A stretch of 64,000 nucleotides of DNA, taken from Medicago truncatula. Its lineage: Eukaryota > Streptophyta > Magnoliopsida > Fabales > Fabaceae. Location of the stretch: positions 47,968,494 to 48,032,493 of the forward strand of contig NC_053045.1 in the NCBI RefSeq assembly GCF_003473485.1, read 5' to 3'. The position numbers and the translations under genes are program-made. The notes beneath the pieces were generated by a model, which did no database searches, was not told the origin of the DNA, and saw only the letters and a program-made list of their open reading frames with translations. This document shows, piece after piece, positions 13,833 through 23,369 of the stretch (position 1 is its first letter; every line of letters starts with the position of its first letter).

Positions 13833-13976
13833 TATTTTTTTTTTTATCTAATAGTATAGTGGTTAGAATTCTTCTTTTTTAAGGTGAATAAGTGGGGTGT
13901 TCGGGATTCGAATCTCAGCCCTGCCCCTGCATATAACAATGTATGTCCCTGCTAACCGAGCTATGCTCAGAGGGAC
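13833..13976 (-). mobile_element. tRNA-derived SINE, minus strand
   Basis: Read on the minus strand it starts with a tRNA-like head containing an A box ('gagcatagctcggttagcagg') and a B box ('gattcgaatcc'). It then has the 'caccccact' block and ends in an A-run (T-run at 13,835-13,845 on the plus strand). Imperfect direct repeats flank it: 'aggcaaaacct' at 13,821 and 'aggcaaaaact' from 13,977, a credible target duplication. No protein is encoded; SINEs move with LINE machinery. Confidence 0.8.
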
Positions 13977-14187
13977 AGGCAAAAACTACTCTTTAAGGAG
14001 GCTTATAATTAGAAACGACGTGAGTATAAGACATTTTTTCACTTATTCTTTGTCCCTTAATATAAAACTATTTTGGAAATTTTATCACCGACCTAAGAGG
14101 CAATAAACTAGGGTAGGAATAGGCTTCATGTTGATTTCATGTCTATTTCATATTCCTTTTTTTGAATTGATAAATATTACACTCACC

Positions 14188-14327
14188 ATCCCCGTGAGCT
14201 TAGCTCAGTTGGTAGGGATATTGCATATTATATGTAGGGGTAGGGGTTCGAACCCCAGACACCCCACTTCTCCACAATTAAATTGTGTGAGCTCTAGCCA
14301 CTAGGCTACTTGACAAAAAAAAAAAAG
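14188..14327 (+). mobile_element. Full-length tRNA-derived SINE with target duplication
   Basis: Complete element. The head 'cccgtgagcttagctcagtt' contains the pol III A box and 'ggttcgaacccc' is the B box. A body with 'acaccccacttctcc' and 'ctagccactaggctacttgac' follows, then an A12 tail. It is flanked by 13-bp repeats with one mismatch, 'tattacactcacc' (14175-14187) and 'tattacactcaac' (14328-14340). Such tRNA-derived SINEs are known from Medicago and Lotus. Confidence 0.9.
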
Positions 14328-14380
14328 TATTACACTCAACATTTGAATTGATTTTTTCTATTAATTATGATTAATTAATG

Positions 14381-14514
14381 CTATTTATTCAACAAATTTG
14401 ATTGATTGATACGAGTTGATTTTCCGTTACGAGCAATTACGGAAACAATAGTCAGTCCAATAGCTAATTCAACGGCCGCAATAGCTATAACAACAATTGA
14501 AAAAATATTTCCTT
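14381..14514 (-). pseudogene. ndhE: Plastid ndhE 3'-end fragment in nuclear DNA
   Basis: On the minus strand an uninterrupted 44-codon frame ends in TAG. It matches the C-terminus of plastid NADH dehydrogenase-like subunit NdhE: a NIFSI start, a VIAIAA helix, then AIGL, a KSTRINQSN stretch and a LLNK end. The N-terminal half of NdhE is absent; at 14,515 the sequence switches to something else. There is no promoter or start, so it is a non-functional organelle-derived insertion (NUPT, or plastid DNA that came through the mitochondrion). It begins about 40 bp after the SINE target duplication. Confidence 0.85.
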
Positions 14515-14945
14515 ACAAATAGCCAATGTCGGCGAATCTTCTAATTCTCTAGTTTCAATTCGACAAGTACCAACAGGCCGAAAAAGACGAAAAAAGGCCT
14601 TGCATACTCGAGAAGTCAATAGCAACCACTCTTATTGATGTTAAAGTAAACAAAAAAAATCGATAAGTAGGCTCGCTATACGAGTTGTTTACCTTTATAC
14701 GACTTCGTTAGCGCTTCAATGAAGCGGTGGACCACTTCGCCAGAAGCAAGATGAGGTCGCTCTCCTTCGCTCGTTCCGTACTTGACTTACGAGCTCGTGT
14801 AGTACTCGCCCCTATCTCTAAAGGGGCTTATGCACACTCCACTCGCTGTCTACTAAACGAGCGTTTGAGCGATCCATTTAGTGGCCAATGCATTACTAAT
14901 TTCGTTACAAAAATATTCATATTTAATTACCATTGGGAAACATAA
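14515..14945. other. Organelle-like DNA of unassigned origin
   Basis: This stretch is noticeably richer in G and C than its surroundings and contains phrases such as 'cgaacgagcg'-type repeats ('ctcgctgtctactaaacgagcg') reminiscent of plant mitochondrial intergenic DNA. It directly adjoins the ndhE fragment, so the two probably arrived together. I could not match it to a specific organellar gene; the short open frame at 14,727-14,945 shows no known domain. Confidence 0.4.
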
Positions 14946-14976
14946 TTTTTTGTCCTTTCTTATGATAAATGATTAG

Positions 14977-15567
14977 TGAAGTAAAAATAGTGTTCATAAC
15001 ACATGCAACAGAATAAAGTTTGGATCTATTTTGCGCTTAAATTATAAAATTGTAAATTAGATACAAAAAGTGTACCTTTGTATCAATTCTTGAAGCATGA
15101 AAAATTCTTCAATGATATGAAGACTCTACGTGTATCCACACCGAGACCAATTCTTACCCTCAACCTTTGAGTAGTGGAACTAGAAGAAAAAAAAACTAGA
15201 ACATATTTCTTGTTGTTGTGTTGTTTTGATCAAATCACTTGAGGTCTATTTATAGTCACACACACTACTATCAAATAGAATGTGTTGACTCATCTTAGTG
15301 ATTCTTTTAAATTCATATGGTCAATCATTGTAAATGCAATTAACATATGTTAATGCTAATTTACTTAAAAAAAAAGAAAAACGTGTTTGACTAATATGAA
15401 GACATTGACCATCTTTAACTTCATATAATTGTGTTTAATACACATAAAGATCATTTCCATATGTGTACACAATTGACCATATGAATAAATTAAGAATCTC
15501 CGACATACAATTTAATTTTTTTCATTTATTTCAAAAATAAATAATTATAATATGCTCACATATATTA
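14977..15567 (-). repeat. Left outer arm: LTR 3' part, minus orientation
   Basis: 591 bp that are the near-perfect reverse complement of 15,853-16,444. Differences are single bases, for example 'gatacaaaaagtg' against 'gatactaaaagtg' and a one-base indel in the 'tagtcacacaca' region. It starts at TGAAGT, the complement of the LTR terminus ACTTCA. Confidence 0.92.
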
Positions 15568-15852
15568 TTTGTATTATTTGTATTCTTTGTACTAGAAAAA
15601 AATACAATAATATTCCACTTAGAAAATTTATATTTTGATTAATTAAATTCTTCAATTTAATCATCAAATAAGAAAGTTATTCTTTAGTAAGAATTAGAAC
15701 ACTCGTTTGTGTGTGACCCTGTAGGTTCAATATTAAACTGGTAATAGATTAATCAAATTAATATATTAATCAAGGTAGGCGTCTAGTAACACTCCTTAAC
15801 GTCCAGGTAGTATGAAGTATTATTTTACTTTCAAGAACCAAATAAAATGACA
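15568..15852 (+). repeat. Non-palindromic centre between the left arms
   Basis: 285 bp of LTR-type sequence, including 'gtgtgtgaccctgtaggttc' and a 'gtctagtaacactcc' block of the kind found in copia LTRs. It runs straight into the plus-oriented arm, so most of it probably belongs to the plus LTR copy. It is not similar by eye to the centre of the right-hand palindrome. Confidence 0.6.
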
Positions 15853-16444
15853 TAATATATGTGAGCATATTATAATTATTTATTTTTGAAATAAATGAAA
15901 AAAATTAAATTGTATGTCGGAGATTCTTAATTTATTCATATGGTCAATTGTGTACACATATGGAAATGATCTTTATGTGTATTAAACACAATTATATGAA
16001 GTTAAAGATGGTCAATGTCTTCATATTAGTCAAACACGTTTTTCTTTTTTTTTAAGTAAATTAGCATTAACATATGTTAATTGCATTTACAATGATTGAC
16101 CATATGAATTTAAAAGAATCACTAAGATGAGTCAACACATTCTATTTGATAGTAGTGTGTGTGACCTATAAATAGACCTCAAGTGATTTGATCAAAACAA
16201 CACAACAACAAGAAATATGTTCTAGTTTTTTTTTCTTCTAGTTCCACTACTCAAAGGTTGAGGGTAAGAATTGGTCTCGGTGTGGATACACGTAGAGTCT
16301 TCATATCATTGAAGAATTTTTCATGCTTCAAGAATTGATACAAAGGTACACTTTTAGTATCTAATTTACAATTTTATAATTTAAGCGCAAAATAGATCCA
16401 AACTTTATTCTGTTGCATGTGTTATGAACACTATTTTTACTTCA
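15853..16444 (+). repeat. Left inner arm: LTR 3' part, plus orientation
   Basis: 592 bp ending in ACTTCA immediately before the primer binding site, so this is the U5 end of the 5' LTR. It contains a TATA-like 'cctataaatag' near 16,165, which could be the LTR promoter. Confidence 0.9.
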
Positions 16445-16446
16445 AT

Positions 16447-16458
16447 TGGTATCAGAGC
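16447..16458 (+). promoter_or_regulatory. Copia primer binding site (initiator-Met tRNA)
   Basis: TGGTATCAGAGC, complementary to the 3' end of plant initiator methionine tRNA, starts two bases after the LTR terminus. This is the standard minus-strand priming site of Ty1-copia elements and fixes the plus orientation of the interior. Confidence 0.92.
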
Positions 16459-16910
16459 CTGGTTCTTTTGCGTTTAAATTATAATTTCAGAACCTTAGCA
16501 AAGCTGAAAATTATTTTGTTTGAGTAATCATCGTTACGGCAATATGTTGATATTTTAAAATTACGAATTTGTGATGTAACGATGATTGCTAGCTTGTTAT
16601 CAAATTATACATATATGAGATATGTATTTATTTATTCTTGAAATCCAACAGTACCTATACGTGTTCAATTTAGCAAGTTCACTGTATGATATATATGATA
16701 TTAACAGTAAACTAAAACCAATTGGATATAACTTAGGCATTTCGTTTTTTTTTGTATATTATAATGATTTACATATGTATATATGGTATATGCGGATATT
16801 ATATCTATATGAAAAAAATACATATATAATATTGATATTAGTATATCGTGTATTAATTTTGTATAAGATACAATTTTATTATATAATTAATTGTCAATAA
16901 TAAGAAATGG

Positions 16911-17260
16911 CCTGACTACCAGGAAACTTATAATTAATAATTAATTATAATAAATGATAAAAATGTTTTATTATATATAATTAGTAGTAAAATTCAAGAG
17001 TTGATCTGACTACCAGAAAACTTGTATTTAACGACTAATTATAGCATATGATGCATATTTAAAATTAATTATATACTTAACGTCTGGACTACCCGGAGGA
17101 GTGATAGAATTAATTTATAATTTATAATAAATATATACACTAATATGATTGTCCTGACAACCAGGAACTTATATGTGGTATGATATTTATTTTTTGTATA
17201 TGATACATCATGACTTAAAACTTATATATGAGAAACGACTTGACAACCAAGTGTTTTATA
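16911..17260 (+). repeat. Recurrent 'ctgactaccagg' motif in the copia leader
   Basis: A 16-20 bp motif of the form 'cctgactaccaggaaactta' recurs five times with drift, at 16,911, 17,005, 17,083, 17,152 and 17,239. Spacing is 94, 78, 69 and 87 bp, in very AT-rich DNA between the primer binding site and the gag start. It may be the trace of a tandem duplication or a packaging or dimerisation element; function is unknown. Confidence 0.6.
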
Positions 17261-17340
17261 TATTACTTTTAAGTGATCTCCCATTTTTATTTTTATTTTT
17301 AATGTTCTCACATTATAAACATTTTATATGATAAAACAGT

Positions 17341-17950
17341 ATGTCTTCTCTTTCCCTCCGTGGAATACTTGAATCTGAAAAATTGGTTGGACCCAATTTT
17401 GATGATTGGTACCGCAACACGAGAATTGTTCTCATGCACGAAAAACTAATCGACATCATTGATAAGCCAGCTGTGACTGCACCGGTTGATCCAATCGATG
17501 TTGAATCAACCAAGACTTATGAGATGTACTTGGAGCAACGTCTCACTACTAAGTGCTATGAAATCGATGAAGATCAACAAAGTTTGGACTTTGGTTGAGG
17601 CTTCAATGGATATTAAATCTATTGGTTGTAAATGGGTTTACAAGAAAAAGATTTATAGAGATAGATCTAAAAGGTTGTGTGAACTCTCTCGGTCTATGTA
17701 CATTGATACCATCTTAAGGAGGTATAACATGGAAAATTCCAAACGAGGGTATTTACCCGTAGGAATTGGAATTACTCTTAGTAGGGAGGATTGTCCGAAA
17801 ACTCCCGAAGAGAGAGAACGCATGAGTAAAGTACCATATGCTAGTGCAGTGGGAGCTATCATGTACACCATGACTTGTACACGTCCTGATGTCGCTTATT
17901 CACTAGGTGTAACTAGTCGATATCAAGTAAACCCAGATGAGAAACATTGA
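17341..17950 (+). pseudogene. Internally deleted copia gag-pol remnant
   Basis: From the ATG at 17,341 about 80 codons encode a copia gag N-terminus (LxGPNFDDW-type motif, then LxDIIDKP). Around 17,560 the reading shifts frame and jumps to reverse transcriptase N-terminal sequence (VWTLVEA, then GCKWVYKKK). It then jumps again, after about 17,665, to the RT/RNase H connection region (YIDTILRRYNMENSK, then TCTRPDVAYSLG). Protease, integrase and the catalytic core of RT are missing, and a stop at 17,948 precedes the expected continuation. The element cannot make its own enzymes. Confidence 0.88.
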
Positions 17951-18050
17951 AAAATGGTTAAGCCGTCCTTAAGTACTTAAGATGATCTAAAGATCAATTC
18001 TTCATTTATGAAGAATAGAATTAACATACATGACTGATTGGCTCTAGTGC

Positions 18051-18061
18051 AAGTGGGAGAT
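18051..18061 (+). promoter_or_regulatory. Copia polypurine tract
   Basis: 'aagtgggagat' lies directly before the LTR start TGTTGGAG at 18,062, the usual plus-strand priming site. Confidence 0.85.
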
Positions 18062-18469
18062 TGTTGGAGATGCCCAAGATCCAATCAATTATGTAACAAA
18101 TTTTAGACTTAACAAATATTCATTATCTTATTTACTGTTTAGTGAAATAGTTAATTTGATAAAGTCCTTGATTAAAACTATAGACTTGTTATCATGATAG
18201 AGATTATGATAATGAGAAACAAGTCTCTTATTATTTTTTAATCTAAATTGTTCTTGATCGTATGATTGTTGTGAATAGGACATCAATAATCTGGATAGAT
18301 CAATATATATGTGATAGTCTTTATTGGATAAAGATTAATAAGTCTCATTTATTAAATTACATATATAGATGATGCATATAGAGATGTGATCATTGAACTG
18401 ACTCAACTGAGAATTTATAATGGTCGATATTACCTTAAATTGTCAATAGAAAAATTCTCAAGAAAGAAT
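18062..18469 (+). repeat. Right inner arm: LTR 5' part, plus orientation
   Basis: 408 bp starting TGTTGGAGATGCCC, the U3 end of the 3' LTR. It is the near-perfect reverse complement of 18,624-19,031, with differences such as 'caattatgtaac' against 'caaatatgtaat'. Confidence 0.92.
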
Positions 18470-18623
18470 GGATCCCATCTTGATTAGTCATTAATTATAC
18501 AAGCATTTAATCGTATCCAATATCCTTTCAACTAGCACCCTAAGGTATTAGGTGTTCAGAATCAAAATACAATAAATAACATGTTAATTACTATGACAAT
18601 CTCAGGTCAAAGAAAATTATTAT
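18470..18623 (+). repeat. Non-palindromic centre between the right arms
   Basis: 154 bp of LTR-type sequence containing 'caatatcctttcaactagca' and 'attactatgacaatctcagg'. It appears once only. Confidence 0.6.
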
Positions 18624-19031
18624 ATTCTTTCTTGAGAATTTTTCTATTGACAATTTAAGGTAATATCGACCATTAGAAATTCTCAGTTGAGTCAGTTCAA
18701 TGATCACATCTCTATATGCATCATCTATATATGTAATTTAATAAATGAGACTTATTAATCTTTATCCAATAAAGACTATCACATATATATTGATCTATCC
18801 AGATTATTGATGTCCTATTCACAACAATCATACGATCAAGAACAATTTAGATTAAAAAATAATAAGAGACTTGTTTCTCATTATCATAATCTCTATCATG
18901 ATAACAAGTCTATAGTTTTAATCAAGGACTTTATCAAATTAACTATTTCACTAAACAGTAAATAAGATAATGAATATTTGTTAAGTCTAAAATTTATTAC
19001 ATATTTGATTGGATCTTGGGCATCTCCAACA
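18624..19031 (-). repeat. Right outer arm: LTR 5' part, minus orientation
   Basis: 408 bp ending ...CATCTCCAACA, the complement of the LTR start, and followed directly by the ATTAG target duplication. The arm pairs with 18,062-18,469 along its whole length. Confidence 0.92.
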
Positions 19032-19036
19032 ATTAG

Positions 19037-19640
19037 TTTGTTATTTCTTATTATAACTTTGTTGGAGGATCTTATAACAAGGGGTATAGTGCGTAGCTTA
19101 TAAATTTATGTGACTAAAACGAAAATGTTTGTAATTTTCAATTTCTCACGAGTTTATAACATTTTTTCGCTAGCTTATAACGATATTTAGACGCCACTTC
19201 AAGTAGTTTTTGAGTTTATAGTATATCATTTTTATATCAATTTTACCCTTATTATTATTTACTAAAATCCCTTTTTTCCCTTTATAATTTAAAATAAAAT
19301 AAGTGCTATGAACTAAAAAGTATTTTATATGATTATTGATTTAGAGAGCAATTAGAATAGAGAACATTTGAGAAGAAAATAATGTAGTAAAAGAATAGTT
19401 CTCATTAGAATGAATTGCATCTCTTTATAAGTCTTAAGATTCACTTGCCTCTCAATTGGAGATTAAACATTGTTATAAGAAGATAACAGAATAACTACCG
19501 CACTAACTTCCTAGTTATCTTCTGTCAAAAGAAAAAATAATTTCCAATTACCTAACACATAGTGCATAATATGAATCCACAAACTAGTAACTCTGCCATT
19601 GCTTCCATCATCCATTGTGTAGAGAATACCCACTTCAGAA
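19037..19640. other. Intergenic debris between two copia elements
   Basis: AT-rich DNA with 'agcttataa' repeats in both orientations (about 19,095-19,180) that could be MITE debris. The right part may be the 3' flank of the decayed minus-strand copia that follows. No gene. Confidence 0.35.
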
Positions 19641-21840
19641 GCACAAGCACCTTTTAGGCATCTAAAAATGTTCCCTTTGATATGTCCCTAAGAATCTTCT
19701 TTGCCAAAATTTAACTTGCAGCTCTCATATCCTTCATTTGAAATTCAATTTAAAGCATCACTTTTACTTTATCAAATTCCTCCTTGATGTTGCATGCAAT
19801 CAACATGTCATCTATTTTGAGGATCATATAGTCTACATATTTATGCATGGTTTCATTTAGGTAACAAAACCATCATCCTCACACCTTCTAAAACCATTAT
19901 TCAAAATGCAAGTGTCAAAACTTTTGTACCACTTCCTAAGGGACTGCTTGAGGTCATGAGATCTTTTCAACAAGCATATTTTGTCTTCTTCATCCTTCTT
20001 AGTAAAAAGCTCTGGTTGAGTCATATGAATTTGTTCCTCAAGCTGTCCATACAAGAAAATAGTTTTCACATCAATCAATTCCCTCACGTTATGTGAATCC
20101 TCTTGCTTTGAATCTGGAATTTCAATCCATGTAATTAACTCCCTCTTTTAGTTTGAATAATCATATGCAGCTCATATTCTTCATGCGTTTAGGCTTGTTA
20201 ACTAGTAGCCAAGTACCATTTTTATGCAAGGAACTTAATTCCTCTTTCATTGATGCAATCCATTCTCGAGATTTGCTGGCATTCACAAATCCATCTTAAT
20301 TTACAGGCTCATCTCCATCTATTTCTCCACTTACCACTACTTATTTCTTCTACTATAGTCAATTTTCCAGTGTAGTGTTTGAGCTAAGGGATAAGGAGGT
20401 GGAGGTCCTTAGTTTAAACCTGAATGAACTAGAAAAACTAATCTAAAACCTAATTGCAACATTTTCCATTAAAAAAAATAGTGGTGTAGTGTCATCATTT
20501 TAATCTTTATCTTTAACTTTAGCATCTAAATTTGTTGAACCATGCAATGACTCCACCTTAAATTGAACTCTCTCTTCACAATCCAATCACGGTTGATGCT
20601 AACTTGACGTTTCTTTAGAGTAGAACATTTCCGATTCTTTGAACACCACATCTTTGTTGATCAATACCTAAGTCTCCCCTTTCTCCATGCACCATATTTG
20701 TACTCTTTTACACCTTAATGATACCTCAAAAACATACAATTTCAACCCTTGATTTAAGATTGTCCGTTTTATATGTGCATATAGGGGACACAACCAAAAA
20801 CTCTCATATTTTTAAGGTTTGGAGCATGACCAACCACATCTCTTCTAGTGTCTTCATACCAAATTTAGTGTAAGTGAATCTATTCATGAAATAAGAAAAA
20901 ATTATTACACTGTTTCATCCCAAAAAAGAGTAGAGTTATTAGCATTTGACATCAAACATATAAATCTCTCCATGATTTTTCTGTCCATCCTCTAGTGATC
21001 AAGACAATTTTCCCGAGGAGTTCCTCTAATTTGTTTATGCCTAACTATTCCACTATCCTTGCAAATTTGATTAAACTCTCCAGCATAAGAAATACCTTGC
21101 TTCAACTATGAAAGAAACTCTTCTTTTCCCAAATATACAATGTTCAAAAAATTCAAGATCTTCAATGTTGTCCTTCCTGAAGAGCCTTTGCTTGCTCAAC
21201 TCCTTCATGTCCTTCACCAACATGTGAAGCCTCATATGACGGAGACTTGTTTGAGATTGACTTGCTCTTGATATTGTATCAGAAATGCCACTAAGAGTGC
21301 TTCCTTGACCCAACAAAACTTGTCCCACATGTCTATCTTCCTAGTAGATGAACCACTCTCTTATTTGGGAACATATGAAATGTACAACGAGAATCAATAA
21401 CCCATTTTTTTTTTGTTGAAAACTCGGTATCCGATCCAAGAATCGACTAATCCGAGGGGACCAATCCCACCGCCCACTTGCGGGGGCCCCGTTTAAAGCC
21501 AGAGCAAGCTCTGTATGGACTTAGCCCACCGAAATTGGCACCAGAGAGAATCGAACCTGAGACCTCTAGAGGAGCAAACTCCAAGATCCCAAGCCAACCA
21601 CTAGGCCAACCCCAAATGGGTTGAATCAATAACCCATTCATGATGAGTTTTATCTTCAAGGTATACTCCTTCTTAAGATGATCCTCACAATGCCATCTTC
21701 TGACTTGGATCTTGATCTCTTTTGGCTGATCAACCTCTTATGTACAATCCTTCTACAACTTATCTCCTATTTCTTCAATTGTTTTGAGGACAATACTGTC
21801 TAAACTTCTTGTAGAGATTATACATCTCTTCCATAGATGT
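19640..21840 (-). pseudogene. Decayed minus-strand Ty1-copia polyprotein
   Basis: Reading the minus strand from high to low coordinates gives copia gag-pol order in several broken frames. A GAG-pre-integrase zone (LRHMRLHMLVKDMKELSKQ, then FGKRRVSF) lies at about 21,330-21,110. Integrase fragments (a GEFNQICKDSGIVRH-like string) lie at about 21,090-20,990, and integrase C-terminal pieces near 20,800. RT start pieces (EELSSLHKNGTW) are near 20,250. RT with DVKTIFLYGQLEEQIHM and LKQSLRKWYKSF lies at 20,087-19,857, and further RT at about 19,850-19,760. Frameshifts and stops throughout. No LTRs were recognised. An Au-like SINE sits inside it. Confidence 0.82.
21407..21622 (-). mobile_element. 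Au-like SINE with 16-bp target duplication
   Basis: On the minus strand it begins with 'ttggcctagtggttggcttg' (A-box region), has a B box 'ggttcgattctc', a body with 'ggtgggctaagtccataca' and a T/A tail seen as a T-run at 21,405-21,413. A perfect 16-bp repeat, 'gaatcaataacccatt', flanks it (21,391-21,406 and 21,623-21,638). The body matches my recollection of the widespread angiosperm Au SINE; a database comparison was not possible. It interrupts the copia remnant, so it is the younger insertion. Confidence 0.88.
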
Positions 21841-23369
21841 TCAAAAGTGCCTTAAAATCTGTTTTTCGGTGATCCTGTCATTTTGTGCCCAAGGGTAGGA
21901 GACCTGCTGGAGTCGTGTTAGGGCTGTTGTTATGTGCCCAGGTGCAAATGCGCGACCATGTCTATAAAAAGAAAATTTCAACAGAGTTTTAAGTGTGGAA
22001 AAAGACAAACCTAGAGAGTTCAAAAGAAGGAACCTTTTAGGGAATCAATATGCTAAAGCTTGATGGCTTTTGGGGTATATTCTAAGGTTTGGAAACACCA
22101 TTCAAACTCATTTAACAAAAGGCACAATAAACCACTTAATATTTTTATTTTCATAATTAACATATCAGGAATACATTGATTTGTTAAAAAAAAAAAAATA
22201 TCAGGAATACACATCTATTGTTTTATTTTCGCAATTAATATATCAAGACCACAAATTGAAGTGACCTAACATGTTGACAAAACATCTAGACAATATTTAG
22301 GACAAACATCCTTTCTTCTGAATTAAAGGTCGGAATGATGAACAATATTAGGGGATAAAGTGATTGCCCCATTGACCAGCGATTCAATCAAAACAAAGCA
22401 ACCGAGGTAACAAACAAACCATAATCTAAAAACAGTACTTAGTGGAGCTAGCACTACATGTAATGTTATCTAAAAAAAAGCACTACATGTAAATGTAGAT
22501 GCGCATGCATGTTTTTTTTGTTTTTATCTTGGACTGAAAATTATCATGTGGCTGTTGTATGTGAGCAATGAATCATCGATCAAGACATAGACGTTAGACA
22601 TAACATTGACACGACATCGCCACTAGTAATGATATGTTCAGGGGTCGTGTTGGTGCTACATAGATGTCGAAATCGAAAAGTTGATATATTCTTGCAAAAT
22701 CAACTTTAAGTTGAAGGCCACACACCACTTATAAATATATTTTTATGTCATCTCATCTAACGTTATATTCAATAAATTTTCCCGTAAATCCAAAACTTGG
22801 AAAAATTCTAATCTCATCTTAAATTTTGACTTGAATCAAACTCAATCTTTATAAACTAGTTTGTAAGGTAAAAATTATCAACTACTTATAAACACAATTT
22901 TAGACTATATCTCATTCAATCCAATGCGAAACTCTATACAAGTTTACAAATCACGACGTTGTTTATGCAAAAGCATGCTACACTATAGTGGTGAATTCAG
23001 CATAAAGGGACATTTAGGACCACAACATCAACATATGGTTTAAGAATGGAAAATATATGAAAAACAGTGGGACATCCAAATCCAAAAACCTATCCACCAT
23101 CAAAATTTCAAGGCAAAGGCACACATTTCCAAACCAGGAAGACATAAGGAAAATGGTTCAATGAAATTTTTTAAACAAACAAAATAGCATGATTTTATAA
23201 TGGATCAACAGTTGGGTAACTAAGGTCTAGATGCATACAACATTTAACACAAAACCTATGTATAATGGACTACTACAAATTAAGAAGGGGGCAATTACAT
23301 GAATTATATTGGAAGGAACATAATTAAAGGAAGATTTATTTATGGGAGTGAGGGACTAATTAAGTGAGT
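21841..23369. other. Intergenic DNA before the DUF4228 gene
   Basis: No gene supported. The left end may still be copia remnant. Two 'tatcaggaatacac/attg' phrases (about 22,166 and 22,200) form a short local duplication around an A-run. The last part before 23,370 is the probable 3' UTR of the minus-strand DUF4228 gene. Confidence 0.4.

Larger units (their letters stand above)
14977..19031 (+). mobile_element. Ty1-copia element with its interior inverted relative to its LTR ends
   Basis: A single 4,055-bp insertion bounded by perfect 5-bp repeats ATTAG (14972-14976 and 19032-19036) and by TG..CA. The outer ends read as the start and finish of one LTR in minus orientation. Inside, in plus orientation, come the 3' part of the same LTR, a primer binding site, a reduced gag-pol, a polypurine tract and the 5' part of the LTR. 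The order is therefore rc(LTR 3' part) - LTR 3' part - internal - LTR 5' part - rc(LTR 5' part). The left arms are about 592 bp with a 285-bp centre; the right arms are 408 bp with a 154-bp centre. Arm pairs differ at only a few positions. An inversion of everything between breakpoints in the two LTRs would produce this order. Confidence 0.88.
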
